Positions 1 to 10,759 of a stretch of DNA of 64,000 nucleotides are shown here, piece by piece (positions within the stretch are counted from its first letter, which is position 1; every line of letters starts with the position of its first letter). A model generated the notes under the pieces. The model was not told the origin of the DNA. It did no database searches and saw only the letters and a program-made list of their open reading frames with translations. The DNA comes from Cellulomonas cellasea (GTDB lineage Bacteria > Actinomycetota > Actinomycetes > Actinomycetales > Cellulomonadaceae), in NCBI RefSeq assembly GCF_030372105.1, contig NZ_JAUDBQ010000008.1, forward strand, positions 112,018 to 176,017. The letters run 5' to 3'. Both the position numbers and the translations under genes were made by a program.

Positions 1-610
1 GCCACAGGTGGCCGGCGTGCACCAGCACGTTGTGCTTGTGCACCAGCGTGAGCTTCTTGCGCGGGCGCGCGGCGGCGCGGGCGAACGCGTCGCGGACGAC
101 CCGCTCGACGCCGAAGGCGGTGTTGACGCTGACCTCGTTGGCGACCTCGGCGGGGGTGCCGACGCGGATCGCGCCGCCGTTGCCGACGTAGGGGCCCTCG
201 GTGCCCTCGCGGACCACCACGAAGTCGATGTCGCCGGGGTTCGCGAGCGGGGAGGCCACACCGGGGTACAGGCGGCTGGGGCGCAGGTTGACGTAGTGGT
301 CGAGCGCGAAGCGGAGCTTGAGCAGCAGGCCCCGCTCCAGCACGCCCGACGGCACCGTCGGGTCGCCGATGGCGCCGAGCAGGATCGCGTCGTGCGCGCG
401 GATCGCCTCGAGGTCGGTGTCGGTGAGGGTCTCCCCCGTCGCGTGCCAGCGCCGGGCGCCGAGGTCGAAGTCCGTGGTGGACACGCGCACGTCTGTGCCG
501 GTCAGCGCTGTCTCCAGCGCGAGCAGGCCCTGCTCGACGACCTCGGTGCCAATCCCGTCACCCGCCACGACAGCGAGGCGGACATCCCGTGCAGCGTTGT
601 TCTCGACCAT
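1..610 (-). CDS. leuB: 3-isopropylmalate dehydrogenase (partial, 3' end off the window)
   Basis: Oxidatively decarboxylates 3-isopropylmalate with NAD in leucine synthesis. The frame opens with ATG (start M-V-E-N-N-A-A-R) and runs about 203 codons to the left edge without a stop. The family pattern is visible: an N-terminal [13 protein letters not shown] nucleotide/substrate strand, LLGAIGDP, the [17 protein letters not shown] segment with the substrate-binding arginines, [12 protein letters not shown], and [11 protein letters not shown] with the active-site lysine region. The C-terminal part is missing only because the window ends. It starts 9 bases after the stop of the ASCH-domain gene and is probably co-transcribed with it; a strong hairpin separates both from ilvC. 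Confidence 0.93.
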   Translation of the reverse strand, partial: MVENNAARDVRLAVVAGDGIGTEVVEQGLLALETALTGTDVRVSTTDFDLGARRWHATGETLTDTDLEAIRAHDAILLGAIGDPTVPSGVLERGLLLKLRFALDHYVNLRPSRLYPGVASPLANPGDIDFVVVREGTEGPYVGNGGAIRVGTPAEVANEVSVNTAFGVERVVRDAFARAAARPRKKLTLVHKHNVLVHAGHLW

Positions 611-619
611 GGACGCAGG

Positions 620-1189
620 CTACCGGTCCGTCTCACGCATCGGGACCTGCATCTCATCCTCCGGAATCGCTGGCTGCTGGTAGAGCACCTCGAACTCCTC
701 GAGCAGCAGCGGCAGGTCCTGCGAGAACGGCTGCCCGCCGCGCGCCTCCGCGAGCCGCCTCCAGTACTTCTCATGCTCCCGGCGCCACGACTCCAGCGAG
801 AGGTCGTCCTCCCCCTCGGCGGCCGCGTACTCCGCGTCCACGTCGCAGAACGGCACGACGCGCACCGCAGTCGTGCGGATGAGCGCCCGCGGGCGCCCCG
901 CGCTGTCGAGCAGGATCGACAGGTCGCCGACGCTCGGCCGCTCCTCATAGCCCGCCTCGAACTCCCACAGCGCGGTGGTCGTGGCGGTCTTCCGGCCCGA
1001 CAGGACCACCCCCAGCAACTCGTCGGCCAGTCGCGGCGAGTCGCCGAACGACCACGCGGGCGGAGGGACGGAGCCCAGCGGCGAGGAGCCCACCACCACG
1101 CCCAGCCGGTCGATGCCGGCATGACCCCTGGCGACCTCCCAGAACTGGGCCAGCTCGCCGTCATCACGCGGGTGGTCGGTCACAGTCAT
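620..1189 (-). CDS. ASCH domain-containing protein
   Basis: A 189-residue protein starting MTVTDHPRDD. The segment LLGVVLSGRKTATTTALWEFE, followed by the motif VGDLSILLDSAGRPRALIRTTAVRVVPF and a C-terminal W/E-rich part, matches the ASCH fold (PUA-like, implicated in RNA or nucleotide binding; some members are amidohydrolases of N4-acetylcytidine). The role here is unknown. It is the first gene after the ilvC terminator and lies 9 bases upstream of leuB, so leuB expression probably depends on whatever drives this gene. The family call is good; the function is not established. Confidence 0.8.
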   Translation of the reverse strand: MTVTDHPRDDGELAQFWEVARGHAGIDRLGVVVGSSPLGSVPPPAWSFGDSPRLADELLGVVLSGRKTATTTALWEFEAGYEERPSVGDLSILLDSAGRPRALIRTTAVRVVPFCDVDAEYAAAEGEDDLSLESWRREHEKYWRRLAEARGGQPFSQDLPLLLEEFEVLYQQPAIPEDEMQVPMRETDR

Positions 1190-1264
1190 CTCAGCCTCCA
1201 GGTCGGTGACGCGGTGCGTGGCGCGGGCCCGAGTCTCGCAGCCACGAGCCCGGGGTGGGACGCC

Positions 1265-1303
1265 GACGGCCCGGGCCTGTCCACAGACAGGGCCCGGGCC
1301 GTC
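1265..1303 (-). terminator. Hairpin terminator after ilvC
   Basis: Near-perfect inverted repeat GACGGCCCGGGCCTGTC / GACAGGGCCCGGGCCGTC around a CACA loop, with one extra G in the right arm. It starts about 20 bases past the ilvC stop and ends the ilvB-ilvC operon before the ASCH-leuB pair. No strong T-run is visible, as is common in GC-rich actinobacteria. Confidence 0.8.
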
Positions 1304-1324
1304 GGACGGGTCGGCCTTGTCAGG

Positions 1325-3665
<2,341 letters not shown>

Positions 3666-5540
3666 TCAGTCCTCCCGGTCCCACGCGGGCGTGATGCCCC
3701 GCGCGTACAGGATGTCGTCGTTGCTGACGCCCGACGGCACCATCGGCCACACCATCGAGTCCCGCGAGACGGTGAAGTCGACCACCACGGGCTGGTCGTT
3801 GATCTCCATCGCGCGCTTGATCGTGGCGTCCACGTCCGCCTTGGTCTCGCACCGCAGCCCGACGCAGCCGTACGCGTCGGCCAGCTTGACGAAGTCGGGG
3901 ATGCGGCGCGTGCCGTGGCCCGTGTGCAGGTCGGTGTTCGAGTAGCGCGACTCGTAGAACAGCGTCTGCCACTGGCGCACCATGCCCAGCGAGGAGTTGT
4001 TGATCACCGCGACCTTGATCGGGATGTCGTTGATCGCGCAGGTGGCGAGCTCCTGGTTGGTCATCTGGAAGCAGCCGTCGCCGTCGATCGCCCACACGGT
4101 GCGATCGGGCTCCCCCACCTTCGCGCCCATCGCGGCGGGCACGGCGAAGCCCATGGTGCCCAGGCCGCCGGAGTTGAGCCAGGAGTTGGGCCGCTCGTAG
4201 CGGATGAACTGCGAGGCCCACATCTGGTGCTGGCCCACGCCCGCCACGAAGATCGAGTCCGGCCCGGAGATCTCCCCGATCCGGGAGATGACGTGCTGCG
4301 GGGCGAGGTGCCCGTCACTGGGCTCGTCGTAGCCGAGCGGGAACGTCTCGCGCAGCTTGTCGAGCTCGCTCCACCAGGCGCCCAGGTCCGGGCGCCCGTG
4401 CTGCGTGTGCTCGCGGGCGAGCTCGGGCAGCAGGTCGGCGATGACCTCGCGCAGGTCGCCGACGATCGGCACGTCCACGGCCCGGTTCTTGCCGATCTCG
4501 GCTGGGTCGATGTCCGCGTGCACGATCGTCGCGTTGGGCGCGAAGCTCGACAGCTTGCCGGTGACGCGGTCGTCGAACCGCGCGCCCAGGCTGACGATCA
4601 GGTCGGCCTTCTGCAGTGCGGCGACCGCGGCGACGGTGCCGTGCATGCCGGGCATGCCCAGGTGCTGCGGGTGCGAGTCGGGCAGCGCGCCGCGGGCCAT
4701 CAGCGTGGTCACGGCCGCCGCGCCCGAGGCGTCGACGAGCTGGCGCAGCTCGGCCGAGGCGCCGGAGCGGATCGCGCCGCCGCCGATGTACAGCACCGGG
4801 CGCCGGGCGGTGGCGAGCAGTCGCGCGGCCTCGCGGATCTGCTTGGCGTGCGGCTTGACGACCGGGTGGTAGCCCGGCAGGTCGAGCTCCTGCGGCCAGG
4901 AGAACGTGGTGTCCGTGACCATCGCCGACTTCGCGATGTCGACGAGCACCGGGCCCGGGCGGCCGGTGGAGGCGATGTGGAAGGCCTCGGCGATGACGCG
5001 CGGGATCTGCGCGGGGTCGGTCACGAGGAAGTTGTGCTTGGTGATCGGCAGCGTGATGCCGACGATGTCGGCCTCCTGGAACGCGTCGGTGCCGATCAGG
5101 GACGCGCCGACCTGGCCGGTGATGGCCACCATCGGGATCGAGTCCATGTTCGCGTCGGCGATCGGCGTCACCAGGTTCGTGGCGCCCGGCCCCGAGGTGG
5201 CCATGCAGACCCCGACCCGGCCGGTGGCGTGCGCGTAGCCCGACGCCGCGTGCCCGGCGCCCTGCTCATGCCGCACCAGGATGTGGCGGAGCTTCTTCGA
5301 GTCCATCAGCGGGTCGTAGGTCGGCAGGATCGCGCCGCCCGGGATGCCGAAGACGACGTCGACGCCGGCCTCCTCGAGGGAGCGGACGATCGACTGGGCG
5401 CCCGTCACCTGCTCTCGCACAACCGAGGCCTGCGGAACCGGCTGCTGCGCGCTGGCGAGCCGCGGCTCGACCGTCGCGCGCACCGATGCCGGTGTGGCGG
5501 GTGTCGTGCGCTGCGGTGCGGGGTGGGTGCCCTGGACCAT
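3666..5540 (-). CDS. ilvB: Acetolactate synthase large (catalytic) subunit
   Basis: ThDP-, FAD- and Mg-dependent enzyme condensing pyruvate with pyruvate or 2-oxobutyrate, the first common step for valine, leucine and isoleucine. It has 624 residues with a poorly conserved N-terminal extension of about 40. The catalytic Glu of the ThDP site is E92 in [27 protein letters not shown], the central FAD-binding domain, and the ThDP/Mg signature [14 protein letters not shown]...[12 protein letters not shown] follow. The ATG start was chosen over an upstream in-frame extension because that extension would read through the attenuator terminator and has no family similarity. It is controlled by the leader peptide and hairpin at 5624-5740. 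Confidence 0.97.
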   Translation of the reverse strand: MVQGTHPAPQRTTPATPASVRATVEPRLASAQQPVPQASVVREQVTGAQSIVRSLEEAGVDVVFGIPGGAILPTYDPLMDSKKLRHILVRHEQGAGHAASGYAHATGRVGVCMATSGPGATNLVTPIADANMDSIPMVAITGQVGASLIGTDAFQEADIVGITLPITKHNFLVTDPAQIPRVIAEAFHIASTGRPGPVLVDIAKSAMVTDTTFSWPQELDLPGYHPVVKPHAKQIREAARLLATARRPVLYIGGGAIRSGASAELRQLVDASGAAAVTTLMARGALPDSHPQHLGMPGMHGTVAAVAALQKADLIVSLGARFDDRVTGKLSSFAPNATIVHADIDPAEIGKNRAVDVPIVGDLREVIADLLPELAREHTQHGRPDLGAWWSELDKLRETFPLGYDEPSDGHLAPQHVISRIGEISGPDSIFVAGVGQHQMWASQFIRYERPNSWLNSGGLGTMGFAVPAAMGAKVGEPDRTVWAIDGDGCFQMTNQELATCAINDIPIKVAVINNSSLGMVRQWQTLFYESRYSNTDLHTGHGTRRIPDFVKLADAYGCVGLRCETKADVDATIKRAMEINDQPVVVDFTVSRDSMVWPMVPSGVSNDDILYARGITPAWDRED

Positions 5541-5623
5541 CGTGTCTCCCTGGCGTCGGTGCTGAAGCTGGTGCTCTGAGTCGATCGCTGCTGCTCGCAC
5601 GGTGGAACGTGCGTCTGGCATAG

Positions 5624-5647
5624 AAAAACCCCTCGGGCCCGGAGGGG
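5624..5647 (-). terminator. Attenuator terminator in the ilvB leader
   Basis: On the minus strand CCCCTC and GAGGGG pair around a 7-base loop, followed at once by TTTTT. This is one of the few hairpins in the window with a real T-run. It lies between the leader peptide and ilvB. The GAGGGG arm can alternatively pair with an upstream CCCCTCG at 5654-5660, and a further stem GCTGA/TCAGC (5696-5700 with 5668-5672) overlaps the leader stop codon. Mutually exclusive pairings of this kind are the basis of amino-acid attenuation. Confidence 0.85.
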
Positions 5648-5695
5648 GCTGGACGAGGGGTGCGCGCGCTGACGAGACCTGTGACGAAGGTGGCC

Positions 5696-5740
5696 TCAGC
5701 CGGCGCGCCCAGGAAGTACTACAACAATGATCGTCTGCAC
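5696..5740 (-). CDS. ilv operon leader peptide ([14 protein letters not shown])
   Basis: A 14-codon frame starting with GTG and ending with TGA. Six consecutive residues are the regulatory amino acids Ile-Ile-Val-Val-Val-Leu. Ribosome stalling on this run when branched-chain amino acids are scarce should favour an antiterminator over the hairpin at 5624-5647. Leader peptides of the same style precede ilvB in corynebacteria and streptomycetes. There is no Shine-Dalgarno sequence. The -10 hexamer ends 7 bases before the GTG, so the transcript probably begins at the start codon (leaderless translation). Confidence 0.88.
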   Translation of the reverse strand: MQTIIVVVLPGRAG

Positions 5741-5747
5741 GGAATGG

Positions 5748-5777
5748 ACTGTACGCCGGTCCCCCGGCGAATGTCAC
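5748..5777 (-). promoter_or_regulatory. Promoter of the ilvB operon leader
   Basis: On the minus strand, -35 GTGACA (5777-5772), an 18-base spacer and -10 TACAGT (5753-5748). The expected start of transcription coincides with the GTG of the leader peptide at 5740. Match to the housekeeping consensus and the position relative to the leader peptide support the call. Confidence 0.7.
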
Positions 5778-5870
5778 GCCCCCCACCGGTCGTCTCACAT
5801 CGTGGTGCACGTGTCCAGTTCTCGGACGCGGTCCTAGCCTCACCTGCGCGGACAGCCGCCTGCGCGGCCC

Positions 5871-5938
5871 TCAGATCGGCGCGGCCCTCAGATCGGCGCC
5901 GCCCCTAGATCGGCGCCGCCCTCAAATCAGCACCGCCC
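5871..5938 (-). repeat. Four 17-bp tandem repeats spanning the ilvD stop codon
   Basis: Read on the minus strand the unit is GGGCGGCGCCGATCTGA. Copies are at 5922-5938 (most diverged; contains the real ilvD stop), 5905-5921, 5888-5904 and 5871-5887, with a partial copy before that. Each copy ends in TGA or TAG, so the stop region of ilvD has been duplicated in tandem. Confidence 0.93.
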
Positions 5939-7652
5939 CCACCGACGCGGACTGCACCAGCCGCACGTACTTGCCGAGCACCCCCCGCGTGTACCGCGGC
6001 GGCAACGGCGCCCAGCCGGCTGCGCGCGCCTCGAGCTCCTCCGGCGCCACCAGCAGGTCCAGCCGCGCGTTCGCGACGTCGAGGCGGATGCGATCGCCGT
6101 CGCGCACGAACGCGATCGGCCCCGCGTCCACCGCCTCCGGCGCCACATGCCCGACGCACAGCCCCGTGGTCCCGCCGGAGAACCGCCCGTCGGTCAACAG
6201 CAGCACGTCCTTGCCCAGCCCCGCGCCCTTGATCGCGCCGGTGATGGCCAGCATCTCCCGCATGCCCGGGCCGCCCTTGGGCCCCTCGTAGCGGATCACC
6301 ACGACGTCGCCCGCGACGATCGTGCCGTCCTCCAACGCGTCCATCGCCGCGCGCTCCCGGTCGAAGACCCGGGCCGTGCCCTCGAACACGTCGGAGTCGA
6401 ACCCCGCCGACTTCACCACGGCGCCCTCTGGCGCGAGTGAGCCCCGCAGGATCGTGATGCCGCCGGAGCGATGGATCGGGTCGCCCATCGCCCGCAGGAT
6501 CTTGCCGTCCGGGTCGGGAGGCGCGATGTCCGCGAGGTTCTCCGCGACGGTCCGGCCCGTGACGGTGAGGCAGTCGCCGTCCAGCAGCCCCGCGTCGAGC
6601 AGCGCCTTCATCACCACCGGCACGCCGCCCACCCGGTCGACGTCGCTCATCACGTACCTGCCGAACGGCTTCAGGTCGCCCAGATGCGGCACCCGCGCCG
6701 CCACCCGCGCGAAGTCGTCGAGGGTGAGGTCGACCTCGGCCTCATGCGCGATGGCCAGCAGGTGCAGCACCGCGTTCGTCGAGCCGCCGAAGGCCATGAC
6801 CACGGCGATCGCGTTCTCGAAGGCCGGCTTCGTCATGATCTGCCGGGCGGTGATGCCGCGGCGCAGCAGCTCCACGACGGCCTCACCGGACTGCCGGGCG
6901 AACACGTCCCTGCGCCGGTCCACCGCGGGCGGCGCCGCCGAGCCGGGCAGCGACATGCCCATCGCCTCGGCCACCGACGCCATCGTGTTCGCGGTGTACA
7001 TCCCGCCGCAGGCGCCCTCGCCGGGGCAGATCGCGCGCTCGATGCGGCCCACGTCCTCCCGGCTCATCAGGCCCCGCGCGCATGCGCCCACGGCCTCGAA
7101 GGCGTCGATGATCGTGACGTCCTTCTCGGTGCCGTCCTCCAAGGTGACGAAGCCCGGCAGCGTGGATCCCGCGTACAGGAACACGTTGGCGAGGTCGAGG
7201 CGCGCGGCGGCCATCAGCATGCCCGGCAGCGACTTGTCGCAGCCGGCCAGCAGCACCGAGCCGTCGAGCCGCTCGGCCTGCATCACCACCTCCACCGAGT
7301 CCGCGATGACGTCGCGGCTGACCAGCGAGAAGTGCATGCCCTCATGGCCCATCGAGATGCCGTCCGACACCGAGATGGTGCCGAACTCCAGCGGGAACCC
7401 GCCCGCCTCGTGCACGCCCTCCTTGACGGCCTTGGCCAGCCGGTCGAGGGACAGGTTGCACGGCGTGATCTCGTTCCACGAGCTGCCGACGCCGATCTGC
7501 GGCTTCGCGAAGTCGTCGTCGCCGAGGCCGACGGCCCGCAGCATGCCGCGGGCGGCCGTGGCCTCCAACCCGTCGGTGACCTGGCGCGACCGTGGCTTGA
7601 TGTCGACGCCGCTCACCGGGGCGCCGGATGGGAACTCGGGGGCAGTGGGCAT
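5922..7652 (-). CDS. ilvD: Dihydroxy-acid dehydratase
   Basis: Fe-S dehydratase giving the 2-oxo acids of valine and isoleucine. The 576-residue protein has the three cluster cysteines of the family: C65 in [10 protein letters not shown]137 in [15 protein letters not shown] and C214 in [16 protein letters not shown]. Further family motifs are [27 protein letters not shown] and [10 protein letters not shown]. The ATG start gives the usual N-terminus. It starts 18 bases after the stop of the pterin-dehydratase/VOC gene, so the two are probably one transcript. Its last codons lie in the first copy of a 17-bp tandem repeat. Confidence 0.97.
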   Translation of the reverse strand: MPTAPEFPSGAPVSGVDIKPRSRQVTDGLEATAARGMLRAVGLGDDDFAKPQIGVGSSWNEITPCNLSLDRLAKAVKEGVHEAGGFPLEFGTISVSDGISMGHEGMHFSLVSRDVIADSVEVVMQAERLDGSVLLAGCDKSLPGMLMAAARLDLANVFLYAGSTLPGFVTLEDGTEKDVTIIDAFEAVGACARGLMSREDVGRIERAICPGEGACGGMYTANTMASVAEAMGMSLPGSAAPPAVDRRRDVFARQSGEAVVELLRRGITARQIMTKPAFENAIAVVMAFGGSTNAVLHLLAIAHEAEVDLTLDDFARVAARVPHLGDLKPFGRYVMSDVDRVGGVPVVMKALLDAGLLDGDCLTVTGRTVAENLADIAPPDPDGKILRAMGDPIHRSGGITILRGSLAPEGAVVKSAGFDSDVFEGTARVFDRERAAMDALEDGTIVAGDVVVIRYEGPKGGPGMREMLAITGAIKGAGLGKDVLLLTDGRFSGGTTGLCVGHVAPEAVDAGPIAFVRDGDRIRLDVANARLDLLVAPEELEARAAGWAPLPPRYTRGVLGKYVRLVQSASVGAVLI

Positions 7653-7670
7653 CCTCGGAGTGTGGCGCCG

Positions 7671-8327
7671 TCAGTCCCTGGCCTGCCAGGTGCTCACGCA
7701 CACCTCGTTGCCCTCCGCGTCGGCCAGCACCCAGAACGACGGCGCGCGTTGGTCGCTCACCACATGGCCGCCGGCGTCGATCGCGTCCGCCACCCGTTGC
7801 TCCGCCACATCGTGCGGCACGGTGACGTCCAGGTGGATGCGGTTGCGCTGTGGGCGCGGCGCGTCCATCTGCTGGAACCAGATCGACGGGCCGATGCCCG
7901 CCGGGTCCTCGAGCGCCGGTGTCGAGCCCGGGTCGTCGCGGTAGGCGAAGACCGCCCGCCAGAACGGCAGGACCGCGGGGATGTCGAGCGCGTCGACGGC
8001 GATCTCCGTGATCCCCAGCACCGGGACTTCTGACTCGATCCCCAGCTCGTCGGCGATGTGGCTGATCACGGCCGCGAGCGCGACGTCGCGCTCGCTCACG
8101 CCATGCACGTCGTGGCTCGTGAGCGCCACGCGCAGACGGCCGTAGGTCAGGTGCAGGTCGGGGTGGTGCTGCACGGCCTCGGCAGCGATGGTGATGCGCT
8201 GGGCGAGCAGGAAGCCGCGCGAGAACGTCTCGGTGCGGAACGAGGCGTGGATCGTGTGCAGGAGCACGCGCCAGTGGCGCGCGTCGGTGCGGGCTGTCAC
8301 ATCGGCGTGGCTCAGCAGATCGCTCAT
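7671..8327 (-). CDS. Pterin-4a-carbinolamine dehydratase-like domain fused to a VOC/glyoxalase-like domain
   Basis: A 218-residue two-domain protein. Residues 1-95 fit the pterin carbinolamine dehydratase signature: E50, H54-H55-P56, Y62, H72 and D81 with the expected spacing in EAVQHHPDLHLTYGRLRVALTSH. Residues about 100-218 form a glyoxalase_6/VOC module (ITEIAVDALDIPAVLPFWRAVF, WFQQMDAPRPQRNRIHLDV, GNEVCV). The fusion is known from actinobacterial genomes but its substrate is not. The internal ATG (MSDLL) is preferred to a GTG two codons upstream; neither has a clear ribosome-binding site. It probably drives co-expression of ilvD. Confidence 0.8.
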   Translation of the reverse strand: MSDLLSHADVTARTDARHWRVLLHTIHASFRTETFSRGFLLAQRITIAAEAVQHHPDLHLTYGRLRVALTSHDVHGVSERDVALAAVISHIADELGIESEVPVLGITEIAVDALDIPAVLPFWRAVFAYRDDPGSTPALEDPAGIGPSIWFQQMDAPRPQRNRIHLDVTVPHDVAEQRVADAIDAGGHVVSDQRAPSFWVLADAEGNEVCVSTWQARD

Positions 8328-8339
8328 GGGCACAGCGTG

Positions 8340-8378
8340 GCGCCGGGCGCCGACATGTGCCTGTCGACGCCCGGCGCG
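8340..8378 (-). terminator. Hairpin terminator after the GH3 gene
   Basis: Inverted repeat GCGCCGGGCG-C-CGACA / TGTCG-A-CGCCCGGCGC around a short loop, between the stop of the GH3 gene at 8400 and the next gene on the same strand. Confidence 0.75.
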
Positions 8379-8399
8379 CTACTGACCCCTCGGGCTACC

Positions 8400-10682
8400 T
8401 CAACGCACCGAGACGGACGTCCAGCGCTCGCTGTTCACGTCCACCCGGTGCACGGGCCCGGTGAGCGTCGTCCGCGCCTCGGTCTCGCGCTCGGCGCACG
8501 AGGGCCCGACCCACAGCTCCAGCTCGCCTGGCTCCACGACCCGGTCCAGGTCGCGGTTGGCGAACGCCAACCGTGCCGGCGGCACCGAGAACGAGACCAC
8601 GACAGACTCGCCCGGCTCCAGCCGCACACGCTGGTACCCGACGAGCTGCGCCACCGGGCGGGTCACCGAGCCGATGACGTCGCGGGCGTAGAGCTGCACG
8701 ACGTCCTCCCCGGCCCGATCGCCCGTGTTGGCGACCCGCACGCTCGCCTCGATCGGCGAGCCCGTGGGCGACTGCGCCGGAGCCTGGAGCTCCGACCGGG
8801 CGAACGTCGTGTACGAGAGCCCGTGGCCGAACGGCAGCGCAGGCGTGGTGCGCAGGTTCGTCACGTCGCCGTTGCCGCCCAACTGCGGGTGCAGGTACGT
8901 GTACGGCTGCGCGCCCGCCGAGCGCGGCATGCTCACCGGCAGTCGCCCGGACGGGTTCACCCGTCCGGACAGCACCCCGGCGATGGCCGGCGCGCCCTCC
9001 TCCCCCGGGAAGAACGCCTGCACCACTGCCGAGCAGCGGTCGAGCGCCCAGTCGATCGCGTACGGGCGACCGGTGAGCAGCACGAGCACCACGGGCGTCC
9101 CGGTGGCGAGGACGGCCTCGACGAGCTCGCGCTGGACACCAGGCAGCTCCAAGTCGTCGCGGTCGCACCCCTCACCGACGGTGCCACGGCCGAACAGCGC
9201 GGCGTGGTCGCCGACGACGACCACGGCGACCTCGGCGGTGGCCGCCGCCGAGGTCGCCGCAGCGAAGCCCGAACGGTCGTCATCATCGACAGCGCAGCCG
9301 CGCGCGCCGATGATCTCCGCCCCGGGCAGCTCAGTGGCGATCGCGTCGGCCACCGTCTGGATCTCGATCCCCACCTCGGCGCCCGGATGGTGCGCGAGCA
9401 CGTGGTTGAGGAACGAGTAGCAGCCGAACAGCGCCTCGACGCGGTCGGCGTTCGGCCCGATGACCGCGACGCGCGCCGGCGAGGCCAGCGGCAGCGTCCC
9501 GTCGTTCGCGAGCAGCACGAGGGACTCCTCGGCCAAGCGCGCGGCGATCTTGCGGTGCTCGGGGCTGTCGAGGTCGACAGCCGTGGGCGGCTCGTCGTCG
9601 AAGGTCGCGTCGAGGAGCCCGAGCTCCTCCTTCTGCTCGAGCGCCCGCAGCACCGCGCGGTCCACGAGCGCCTCGTCGACGCGCCCTGCACGCACCGCCT
9701 CGGCGAGCGGCGCGAGGTACGCGTCGCCCGTCGGCAGCTCGATGTCGACCCCGGCGGCGAGGGCCAGGCCCGCCGCCTCGCCGAGGTCGGCGGCCACGGA
9801 GTGCAGCAGGTGCAGGAAGGCCACACCGAAGTAGTCCGCCACCACGGCGCCGTCGAAGCCCCAGCGGTCGCGCAGCACGCCGGTGAGCAGCGCCGGGTCG
9901 GCGGCCACGGGCACGCCGTCGATCTCGGCGTAGGAGTGCATCACCGAGCGGGCGCCGCCGTCGAGGAGGGCCATCTCGAACGGCACGAGCAGGACGTCCT
10001 CGACCTCGCGCGGCCCGGCGTGCACCGGGGCGAAGTTCCGCCCCGACTGCGACCCCGAGTAGCCCACGAAGTGCTTGAGGGTGGCGTGCACGCCCATGGA
10101 CTGCAGGCCGCGCACGTAGGAGGTCCCGAGCGTCCCGACGACATACGGGTCCTCGGAGATGCACTCGTCGACCCGACCCCAACGGGGGTCGCGGATCACG
10201 TCGAGCACCGGCGCGAGGCCCTGGTGGACGCCCAGCACGCGCATCGAGTCGCCGATCACGGCGCCCATCTCGGCCACCAGGTCGGGGTCGAACGCGGCGC
10301 CCCACGCCAGCGGCGTCGGGAACGTCGCGGCGCGCCAGGCCGACAGGCCGGTCAGGCACTCCTCATGCACGATCGCGGGGATGCCCAGCCGGGTGTCGCG
10401 GACCAGCGAGCGCTGCTTCTCCCACAGCCACTGCGCCCGCTCGACCGGCTCCACCGGACGGGTGCCGTACACCCGGGTCAGGTGCCCGAGCCCGTGCCGC
10501 ATCGCCTCGGCCAGGCCGACGTCGTGGGTGAACTCGCCCTGCAACGGCGCCACTGCCTCGCCGTCGGCCTTCTCCCAGAACCCCACGATCTGCGCGAGCT
10601 TCTCCTCGAGGGTCATCCGCGCGAGCAGCGCGCGCGGACGTGTGAGCACCCCAGAATCAGCCAGCGGCTGCAGAACAGTCAC
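8400..10682 (-). CDS. Glycoside hydrolase family 3 beta-glucosidase/beta-xylosidase
   Basis: A 760-residue cytoplasmic hydrolase (no signal peptide) likely acting on oligosaccharides delivered by the adjacent ABC importer. The N-terminal GH3 barrel shows PVLDVIRDPRWGR, ISEDPYVVG and LKHFVGYSG. The nucleophile is D283 in GFDGAVVADYFG. The second alpha/beta domain (LANDGTLPLASPARVAVIGPNAD) and a C-terminal Fn3-like domain follow. The GTG start is chosen because GAAGGGGA lies upstream and the family N-terminus fits. It is 77 bases downstream of the second permease, with a small hairpin (10718-10739) between that may reduce its expression. Gluco- versus xylo-specificity cannot be told from sequence. 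Confidence 0.9.
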   Translation of the reverse strand: MTVLQPLADSGVLTRPRALLARMTLEEKLAQIVGFWEKADGEAVAPLQGEFTHDVGLAEAMRHGLGHLTRVYGTRPVEPVERAQWLWEKQRSLVRDTRLGIPAIVHEECLTGLSAWRAATFPTPLAWGAAFDPDLVAEMGAVIGDSMRVLGVHQGLAPVLDVIRDPRWGRVDECISEDPYVVGTLGTSYVRGLQSMGVHATLKHFVGYSGSQSGRNFAPVHAGPREVEDVLLVPFEMALLDGGARSVMHSYAEIDGVPVAADPALLTGVLRDRWGFDGAVVADYFGVAFLHLLHSVAADLGEAAGLALAAGVDIELPTGDAYLAPLAEAVRAGRVDEALVDRAVLRALEQKEELGLLDATFDDEPPTAVDLDSPEHRKIAARLAEESLVLLANDGTLPLASPARVAVIGPNADRVEALFGCYSFLNHVLAHHPGAEVGIEIQTVADAIATELPGAEIIGARGCAVDDDDRSGFAAATSAAATAEVAVVVVGDHAALFGRGTVGEGCDRDDLELPGVQRELVEAVLATGTPVVLVLLTGRPYAIDWALDRCSAVVQAFFPGEEGAPAIAGVLSGRVNPSGRLPVSMPRSAGAQPYTYLHPQLGGNGDVTNLRTTPALPFGHGLSYTTFARSELQAPAQSPTGSPIEASVRVANTGDRAGEDVVQLYARDVIGSVTRPVAQLVGYQRVRLEPGESVVVSFSVPPARLAFANRDLDRVVEPGELELWVGPSCAERETEARTTLTGPVHRVDVNSERWTSVSVR

Positions 10683-10759
10683 CGAACCATCCCCTTCATT
10701 GGAACTGACGAGCCGGAGCGGGCGCGGTGGGGCGCCCGCCCCGTCCAGCGGCGCGGGGG

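Noticed and set aside
5541..5843. In-frame upstream extension of ilvB
   Set aside because: It runs through the attenuator hairpin and the leader-peptide region in another frame and shows no acetolactate synthase similarity.
5871..5938. CRISPR-like array
   Set aside because: The units are contiguous with no spacers, only 17 bp, and one unit is the end of ilvD.
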